Shown: in pieces, positions 58,326 through 64,000 of the stretch
Layout: each line of letters starts with the position of its first letter
How positions within the stretch are numbered: position 1 is the first letter of the stretch
From: Akkermansia massiliensis
Lineage (GTDB): Bacteria; Verrucomicrobiota; Verrucomicrobiia; Verrucomicrobiales; Akkermansiaceae
DNA length: 64,000 bases
Direction of reading: 5' to 3'
Assembly (NCBI RefSeq): GCF_023516715.1
Contig: NZ_JAMGSI010000002.1
Coordinates: forward strand, 1,224,504-1,288,503
The notes under the pieces: model-generated
Told to the model about the DNA's origin: nothing
Databases searched by the model: none
What the model saw: only the letters and a program-made list of their open reading frames with translations
Position numbers and translations under genes: made by a program

Positions 58326-60116
58326 ATGAATTCTCCATCCCCCCAGCCCCAGCCGCCGCCGGATTCCGTCTGGTACGGGTGGATTTTAAGGCTGTTCCAT
58401 CATTGGAAGGTGGGGGAAAGGCAGGTCACTTACGTGTGGGCCGTGATCGTGGGGGTGGTGGGCGCCAGCATGTCCCTGTTTTTTGAGTGGACGGTGGAAG
58501 TGATTCAATGGCTGCTCACGGGCATCTGGTCGGATTCCCGCGTAGGCACCTTTTCCCAGGTGGAGCCTGAGTGGCGCATGTTTATTCCGGTGGTGGGCGG
58601 CCTGGCGGCCGGCTGCATCCTGCTGTTCCTGAAAAAAAGGATGCCGGGACAGGCCACGGAATACATGGAGGCCATGTCCATCGGAAACGGGCTGATCAAA
58701 TTCCGGGCGTCCGCCCTGAAGGTGTTTTCCGCGGCATGGAGCATTGCTTCCGGAGCGGCCATCGGCAAGGAAGGGCCTATCATCCAGTCCTCCGCCTTGA
58801 TCGCGTCCGCGGTGGGGCAGCGGCTGCACGTATCCATTCCGCGGCTCCGGCTGCTGGTCGGCTGCGGGGCGGCGGCCGGGTTCACCACGGCGTTCCATGC
58901 CCCCTTTGCCGGGTGCCTGTTCGTGAGTGAAATCATCATCGGCACCGTGAGCATGGATATTCTGGCGCCTCTGCTGATTGCCTCCTGCACCGGGTTCGCC
59001 ATGCTGCACCTGCTGGGGGATCCCGCCCCGCTGTACAGTTCGCCGTTTGAAAGCTTTACCGTCTTTTCCCAGTCCCTGTGGTGCATTGCGCTGGGAGTGG
59101 CGGCCGCCGTGGCGGCCAGGGGATGGGTCAGCCTGCTGGATGTAGCTACCAGGTATTTGAACGGCCGCCAGTCCCTCCTGCCGCTGCGCCTGATGGCCGC
59201 CGGACTGGTTGTGGGGGTGCTGGCGGTTTTTTATCCGGAGGTGGTGGGCAACGGGCAGGCCCTGATTACCGGGCTGGTGGATGAAGATTACAGCACGCAG
59301 CAGGCGTTTATCCTGCTTCTGGTGAAGGTGTCCGCCGTGGCGATCGTGTTCGGCTGCGGTACGGTGGGCGGAGCCATGACGCCCACGCTGTATGTGGGAA
59401 GCATGGTCGGGTTTATTTTCAGTACGGTCCTGACGTCTCTGGGCATGGAGGGCAACCATACGGTGGCGTATGCGATGGTGGGGATGGCGGCCTTTTTTGC
59501 CGTGGCGGCCCAGGCTCCCCTGACCGCGCTGGTGATGGTGGTGGAGTTCTCCATGAGCGGGGAAATGATTTACCCGCTCCTGATCGGCGTGGTGAGCGCT
59601 TATGGAACGGGGCGGCTGATTCGCGCGCGGTCCATGTATGCCGCCAGCCTGTCCGGCAGTCCGGAGTCCGTGGTCAACCTGCCCATGGCGCAGGTCCATG
59701 TGCATGACCTGGCTCGCCATGTGGTGCCCCAGGTGGCGCCGGACGCTTCCCTGGACGACGTTTCCTCCCTGATGCTGCGGAATCCCGGAGACCTGATTTT
59801 TGTGGTGAAAAAGGACGGGACTTATGAGGGTGCCATTTATCCGGATGACTTTCTGGCTGTCCGCCGGCAGATGGAGGAAAAGGGGAAGAGCCCTCCTCCC
59901 ACCGCCGGGGAGCTGATCCGCGCGGGCGCCCCCGTGCTGGATGCCGGCACCCATCTGACGGATGCCCTGAAATTGTTTGAACAGACCCATCTGCCCGCCT
60001 TTCCCGTGGTCTGGAAAAATACCGGGCGGCTGGATGGCGTCCTGTACCGCAACGCGCTGTTCCAGGTCATCACGGAAATGATGAAAAGGGAGTCCGGCGG
60101 AGACGTGGGCATGTGA
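58326..60116 (+). CDS. ClC-family chloride channel/antiporter with CBS domains
   Basis: The 596-residue membrane protein has the ClC fold. The filter and gating motif GKEGP is in IGKEGPIIQSSALIAS, followed by GCGAAAGFTTAFHAPFAGCL and GCGTVGGAMTPTLYVGSMVG. A cytoplasmic CBS pair follows the membrane part (about 465-590, ending near HLPAFPVVWKNTGRLDGVLY). It moves chloride across the inner membrane, often with protons, and can help in acid stress. The ATG at 58326 fits the first polar residues; the longer upstream frame is Arg-rich and unlikely. Confidence 0.92.
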   Translation: MNSPSPQPQPPPDSVWYGWILRLFHHWKVGERQVTYVWAVIVGVVGASMSLFFEWTVEVIQWLLTGIWSDSRVGTFSQVEPEWRMFIPVVGGLAAGCILLFLKKRMPGQATEYMEAMSIGNGLIKFRASALKVFSAAWSIASGAAIGKEGPIIQSSALIASAVGQRLHVSIPRLRLLVGCGAAAGFTTAFHAPFAGCLFVSEIIIGTVSMDILAPLLIASCTGFAMLHLLGDPAPLYSSPFESFTVFSQSLWCIALGVAAAVAARGWVSLLDVATRYLNGRQSLLPLRLMAAGLVVGVLAVFYPEVVGNGQALITGLVDEDYSTQQAFILLLVKVSAVAIVFGCGTVGGAMTPTLYVGSMVGFIFSTVLTSLGMEGNHTVAYAMVGMAAFFAVAAQAPLTALVMVVEFSMSGEMIYPLLIGVVSAYGTGRLIRARSMYAASLSGSPESVVNLPMAQVHVHDLARHVVPQVAPDASLDDVSSLMLRNPGDLIFVVKKDGTYEGAIYPDDFLAVRRQMEEKGKSPPPTAGELIRAGAPVLDAGTHLTDALKLFEQTHLPAFPVVWKNTGRLDGVLYRNALFQVITEMMKRESGGDVGM

Positions 60117-60141
60117 AACGGGAGGAAAGAGGCGCCATGCA

Positions 60142-60155
60142 TTACAATTTTGTAA
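60142..60155. promoter_or_regulatory. TTACA-N4-TGTAA palindrome upstream of the NifA-like gene
   Basis: TTACA-ATTT-TGTAA has exactly the same arms and gap as the site between glnN and gltB. It lies about 170 bp before the activator's ATG. Confidence 0.6.
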
Positions 60156-60265
60156 ACTTCTTTTCTCCTTCGTTCATAACAACATCAAAGTTAAGTACTA
60201 GAACGTTATCTGCATTTCCCGCGGCAGCTTTTTCCCCGGCTGCATGACGGTGGAAGAAAAAGTAG

Positions 60266-60294
60266 TTGGTCTGCCAGGACCGTACGGTTAATAT
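60266..60294 (+). promoter_or_regulatory. Predicted promoter of the NifA-like gene
   Basis: TTGGTC (60266-60271), 17-bp spacer, TAATAT (60289-60294), about 19 bases before the ATG at 60314. No -24/-12 element is seen here. Confidence 0.45.
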
Positions 60295-60313
60295 TCGCCC
60301 AGCCCCGGACTTC

Positions 60314-61840
60314 ATGAATGAAATAAACAAGTCACCGGATTTGGAAATGGTCGTGCTGCAGGAAATCAGCTCCGCCATTGTCAATGAACGCAACGGCACG
60401 GCGCTGCTCCGGCATATTCTGGACGTGCTCTACCGCCGCATGAAGATGCTGCGCGGCACCTTCACCATCCGCCGCGGGAACGATCTGATGATAGAAGCGT
60501 CCCACGGCCTGGACGAGCAGGAGATGAAGCGCGGCCATTACCATGTGGGGGAGGGCATTACGGGCCATGTGGCGGAAACGGGGAGGCCCCATGTGATTGA
60601 GGACATTTCCCGGGATTCCAGGTTCCTGAACCGTACCCGTACCCGCAAGAGCGGGGAAAAGGTGGCGTTCATCTGCGTGCCCATCATTCATTTGCAGCAG
60701 GTGATCGGCACCCTGAGCATTGACCGTCCCGTGGACAGGGAAACGGACCTGGAACGGGACCAGAAGCTGCTGGAGATTGTGGGCAACATCGTGGGGGACG
60801 CGCTGGCGGCCAGCCTGCAGGCGCATGAGGAACGGGCGGCCCTGATGGCGGAGAACGAGAAACTGCGCCAGCTTTTAACAACCAATCCGGGCGAACTGAT
60901 CGGCAACTGCCGCCCCATGCTCCAGGTGTATGAACAGATACGCCAGGTGGCCCCCAGCGACGCCACGGTGCTGATCCGGGGCAGTTCCGGAACGGGGAAG
61001 GAGCTGGTAGCGCGCGCCGTAGTGAACCTGAGCGGCAGGAAGGACAAGCCGCTGGTGACGCTGAACTGTGCGGCCATGCCGGAAAACCTGCTGGAAAGCG
61101 AGTTGTTCGGCCATGAAAAAGGCTCCTTCACCGGAGCCACCGCCCGCCGCATCGGCCGGGCGGAGGCGGCGGACGGAGGTACCCTGTTTCTGGATGAAAT
61201 CGGGGATTTGAGCCTCCAGATGCAGGTGAAGCTGCTGCGCTTTCTTCAGGAAAAGACTTTTTCCCGCGTGGGGAGCAACAGGGAGCTTCATTCCGACGTG
61301 CGCTTCATTGCCGCCACCAGCCGCAATCTGGAGGAATTGATGGCGGAAAACAAATTCCGGGAGGACTTGTACTACCGGCTGAACATTTTCCCCATCGTCA
61401 TGCCGGACCTCTCCAAGCGCAAGGGGGACATCATGCTGCTGGCGGAACACTTTCTTTCCAAGTTCAACCTGAAATACGGGAAAGATATCAAGCGGCTGTC
61501 CACGCCAGCCATCAACATGCTCATGGCCTACCACTGGCCCGGCAACGTGCGGGAGCTGGAAAACTGCATGGAGCGTGCAGTCATCACGGCGCAGGACGAC
61601 TGCATTTACGGTTACAACCTGCCCGCCTCCCTCCAAATGCCCAGCCATGACGCCCCGTCTTCCCGTGACGGAGAGGATCATGCGGACTTGCCGACGATGG
61701 TGGATTCCTTTGAACGGGAATTGATTGTGGCCGCGCTGAAACGCTCTCCGGGCAACATGTCCGCAGCGGCGCGGGAACTGGGCATTTCCCCACGGGTGCT
61801 CCATTATAAAATGCACAGGCTGGGCCTGCAAAAATCATGA
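60314..61840 (+). CDS. NifA-like sigma-54-dependent activator (GAF-AAA+-Fis)
   Basis: The 508-residue enhancer-binding protein has a GAF sensor (about 15-170), an AAA+ ATPase and a Fis-type helix-turn-helix. Walker A is GSSGTGKE (223-230), the sigma-54 contact loop is GSFTGA (270-275, usually GAFTGA), Walker B is TLFLDEIGD (290-298), and the sensor region is VRFIAATSRNLEE. The C-terminal HTH is NMSAAARELGISPRVLHYKM. There is no phosphorylation domain, so control is by ligand or partner protein at the GAF domain. A TTG at 60266 is in frame but lies in the promoter. glnN and gltB, with sigma-54 promoters, are likely targets. Its stop overlaps the next gene as ATGA. Confidence 0.93.
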   Translation: MNEINKSPDLEMVVLQEISSAIVNERNGTALLRHILDVLYRRMKMLRGTFTIRRGNDLMIEASHGLDEQEMKRGHYHVGEGITGHVAETGRPHVIEDISRDSRFLNRTRTRKSGEKVAFICVPIIHLQQVIGTLSIDRPVDRETDLERDQKLLEIVGNIVGDALAASLQAHEERAALMAENEKLRQLLTTNPGELIGNCRPMLQVYEQIRQVAPSDATVLIRGSSGTGKELVARAVVNLSGRKDKPLVTLNCAAMPENLLESELFGHEKGSFTGATARRIGRAEAADGGTLFLDEIGDLSLQMQVKLLRFLQEKTFSRVGSNRELHSDVRFIAATSRNLEELMAENKFREDLYYRLNIFPIVMPDLSKRKGDIMLLAEHFLSKFNLKYGKDIKRLSTPAINMLMAYHWPGNVRELENCMERAVITAQDDCIYGYNLPASLQMPSHDAPSSRDGEDHADLPTMVDSFERELIVAALKRSPGNMSAAARELGISPRVLHYKMHRLGLQKS

Positions 61841-62730
61841 AAGGACTTCGTCAGCTTCTGTCCGCCGTTTCCCGGTCCTTTTATTTGAGCATGCGCTTCC
61901 TGCCCCGGGAGATGCGCCCCGGCGTGGCCGTGGGCTATCTGCTGGCGCGCGCTACGGATACGGTGGCGGATACCGTGGACATGGATTGCCGGGAACGCCT
62001 GGCGCTGCTGAGGATGATGGGCGCGACGGTAGCCGGGGACGCCTCCCGGGAGGCCGCCGCCTCCTGTTTTGGCCGTCTGGGCATTCTTTCCACCGTCCAG
62101 ACGCACCGGGGGGAGGCGGAGCTGCTGGCCCGTTTTCCAGAATGCCTGGCGCTGCTGGAAGCCCTTTCCCCCCGTGAGCAGATGCTCGTGAGGCAGGTGC
62201 TGTCCACCATTGTGGAGGGGCAGGCGTGGGATTTGGAATATTTTGAAGCCCGTTCCTCGGTTTCATGTCCCGAACAACTGGAGCATTATACCTACATGGT
62301 GGCCGGCTGCGTGGGAGAATTCTGGACCAGGCTGGGCCTGCTGGCGCTGGGATCAGGCTTCAGCACGCAGCCGGAGGACCAGCTTTTACGCTGGGGCAGG
62401 CACTACGGCATGGGGCTGCAATTGGTGAACATTCTGCGCGACCGGGAGGAAGACCTCTCCCGTGGAAGAAGCTATTTGCCTACTTCCGATGTTCAGCCGT
62501 GGCTGGACCGGGCAGAACGCTGGCTGAAGGAAGGCGTGTTTTATGCGGAATCCCTCCGGAACGGGCGGCTGCGTTTTTCCACCGTACTGCCCGCATGGCT
62601 GGGGCTGGATACGCTGGAACTGCTCCAACGGCAGGAACAGCCGGGAACAGGAAAGGTAAAAATCACGCGCGGGACCGTTCATTCCCGCATGTGGAAGGCC
62701 TTTCTCTTTTCCTGGAAGGAAGCCCTGTAG
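61837..62730 (+). CDS. Squalene/phytoene synthase family protein
   Basis: This 297-residue prenyltransferase joins two prenyl diphosphates head to head. Both Asp-rich motifs are present: DTVADTVD (about residues 41-48) and NILRDREEDLSRGRSYLP. YTYMVAGCVGEFWTRLG is the typical central helix. Product (squalene, phytoene or another) cannot be set by sequence; no hpn or crt genes are adjacent. It is joined to the sigma-54 activator by an ATGA overlap, an unusual pairing. Confidence 0.9.
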   Translation: MKGLRQLLSAVSRSFYLSMRFLPREMRPGVAVGYLLARATDTVADTVDMDCRERLALLRMMGATVAGDASREAAASCFGRLGILSTVQTHRGEAELLARFPECLALLEALSPREQMLVRQVLSTIVEGQAWDLEYFEARSSVSCPEQLEHYTYMVAGCVGEFWTRLGLLALGSGFSTQPEDQLLRWGRHYGMGLQLVNILRDREEDLSRGRSYLPTSDVQPWLDRAERWLKEGVFYAESLRNGRLRFSTVLPAWLGLDTLELLQRQEQPGTGKVKITRGTVHSRMWKAFLFSWKEAL

Positions 62731-62731
62731 C

Positions 62732-64000
62732 CTACGCGGCGGTTTTGCCGGGTTCCGGAGCGGGCGGAGTGACAGGGGAGGCTGCCGGGGCCGGATTTTC
62801 CGTCGGGGCATCCGCCTTCTTCTGGTCGTTCGCGGATGTTTCCGCAGGATTGCCGCTCCCTTGTTTGGGCGCGGGGGGAGCGGGCGGCGGCTTGGGCGCC
62901 AGCAGGTCCTCCCACTGGTGGAGCTTGAAATCCTTTCCCATGCCGCCGATGTCATGGAGCAGCTCCTGGCATTTGGCTGTAAGCTTCTCGTAGTCGGGCG
63001 GTCCGGCTTCCGGATCCGCGGAACCGGGGAAGATCAGGTAGCTGACTACCAGGTCGGAAACGGGGCGGCTGTAAGGCCCCGCCTTGGGGTTGATTTCACG
63101 GCTCAGGCGCAGGGAGCCTTCCCCCGTCTTGTAGCGCGGTCCGGCGTCTCCCACCAGGGCCGGGTACAACTTGTCCCCCACGATGACGACGGCGTAATCC
63201 CCGAACTGCGGGGAAAAGGGAGAGGATTGGTTGACCACTCCCAGCGGGACCACGATGAACGGATCGTATTCCGAGATCAGGAAACTGTAGCGCTTCAATT
63301 CTTCAATGACCCGTTCCGCGTGGTCTATCTTGCGGCGCAGGGCCGGTTTTTCCGCGGCGGAGGCTTTTTCCAGCGTCTTCTTGTAGGAAGCCAGCCTCTG
63401 CTGCCAGGGCTTGAGGAGGGGATTGGGCTTGTCCGTGCGCTTCTTCCAGCGGTAGGAAGTGCTGGGCTGGTAGAAGGAGCTTTTCAGGATTTTATCCGGC
63501 ATGGTGGACAGGCGGTCCCCGTCCGAACCGTCGGAAACAACGTCCATTTCACTCTGTAGCCAGAGGAGTTTTCTGCCCGTATCCGGATAGGTGGTTTCCA
63601 GAATCGTCTCCGTATCGTAGTAATTATGGCGGTCCAGGAGCTTGAGCAGGGAGGCCAGGTTCTTGCGGATTTCCGTCTGCTTGCGGACGTAAATCTGCCC
63701 GTAATAGGGGGAGACCCGCGCATGCTTGAACAGGGTGGACAGGCCGGGAAGCATGGTTCCCAGCTTGGGGTTGATGTTCAGGATGTCCTCCTTCTTTGTC
63801 AGGGCCTTGGGCTGCTTGACGTTCAGGGTGAGGGTCATCTGGTAATTGCTTTTAGTCTCCCTGTCCCTGGAAGCCAGGGTGCCGGGCTGGAAATTGACCT
63901 GCGTTTTCAGGTTCAGGCCGCGTGCCAGTTCGTAGATATTCGTCATGGCTCCCTCCGCGGGCTTCGTGGGGAGGACGGGCGGGAAGGGGGGATACTGCAC
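62732..64000 (-). CDS. GH75-chitosanase-like protein (may be 5'-partial)
   Basis: The frame is open to the window edge, with a GTG at 64000 as the first codon, so the true start may lie outside. The segment GDYAVVIVGDKLYPALVGDA followed by RYKTGEGSLRLSREIN and VSYLIFPGSADPEAG resembles the GH75 fungal-type chitosanase fold, including the Asp of VGDAGP and Glu of TGEGS expected to be catalytic. The N-terminal 200 residues are unlike GH75 and rich in Lys. The C-terminal 60 residues are a Pro/Ala-rich tail. No membrane signal is visible in this part. It could act on a glucosamine polymer or only share the fold. Confidence 0.6.
   Translation of the reverse strand: MQYPPFPPVLPTKPAEGAMTNIYELARGLNLKTQVNFQPGTLASRDRETKSNYQMTLTLNVKQPKALTKKEDILNINPKLGTMLPGLSTLFKHARVSPYYGQIYVRKQTEIRKNLASLLKLLDRHNYYDTETILETTYPDTGRKLLWLQSEMDVVSDGSDGDRLSTMPDKILKSSFYQPSTSYRWKKRTDKPNPLLKPWQQRLASYKKTLEKASAAEKPALRRKIDHAERVIEELKRYSFLISEYDPFIVVPLGVVNQSSPFSPQFGDYAVVIVGDKLYPALVGDAGPRYKTGEGSLRLSREINPKAGPYSRPVSDLVVSYLIFPGSADPEAGPPDYEKLTAKCQELLHDIGGMGKDFKLHQWEDLLAPKPPPAPPAPKQGSGNPAETSANDQKKADAPTENPAPAASPVTPPAPEPGKTAA

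Overview
The window looks like a chromosomal segment of an Akkermansia-type bacterium (Verrucomicrobiota). That is an inference from gene content and coding style: moderately GC-rich genes, a Gram-negative envelope (autotransporter, TolC-like lipoprotein, Lpt-type signal peptides), a secreted GH20 hexosaminidase, type III glutamine synthetase, a GDP-fucose pathway, an acid-type glutamate decarboxylase, and few Shine-Dalgarno sequences. No tRNA, rRNA, CRISPR array, insertion sequence or replication origin was seen.

Layout. 1-2335: the end of a phage-like stretch, an unknown protein plus an intact-looking terminase large subunit. 2437-4290: L,D-transpeptidase, maltose/galactoside-type O-acetyltransferase, rpsO. 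4400-9029: a self-contained drug-efflux operon (TetR regulator, HlyD-type fusion protein, 14-helix MFS pump, outer-membrane lipoprotein), with a perfect palindrome over its -10 box. 9162-11627: pnp with a long leader. 11946-15943: an exported M42-like peptidase and two tandem CNNM/CorC membrane proteins. 16039-19782: an octaheme cytochrome c fused to HEAT/TPR repeats, a thioredoxin-like protein and a second TetR regulator. 19825-25716: thiE and pyrD (divergent), dnaE, and a GNAT acetyltransferase. 25948-31474: a large autotransporter divergent from gadB. 32255-39029, minus strand: amidase, manA, a PA14-like envelope protein, an NhaC antiporter, fcl and gmd. 39183-45928, minus strand: carA, carB and glnN. 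46327-54122: gltB, then a propeller protein and a small exported protein. 54458-58124: GH20 hexosaminidase, a beta-barrel protein and an M15 peptidase. 58326-62730: a ClC channel, a NifA-like sigma-54 activator and a coupled squalene/phytoene synthase. 62732-64000: a GH75-chitosanase-like protein that runs off the window.

The most interesting signal is regulatory. glnN (glutamine synthetase III) and gltB (glutamate synthase) diverge from a 398-bp spacer. Each has a near-perfect sigma-54 promoter (TGGCACGGTTNTTGCT on both strands). Exactly midway between them lie two copies of a TTACA-N4-TGTAA palindrome. The same palindrome occurs once upstream of the NifA-like sigma-54 activator gene 14 kb away. 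This suggests a compact nitrogen-assimilation regulon whose activator, operator motif and targets are all in the window. A second theme is a recurring promoter form, TTGNNN-16 bp-TANNNT, placed so close to the start codon (tetR, thiE, pyrD, others) that the mRNAs should be leaderless or nearly so.
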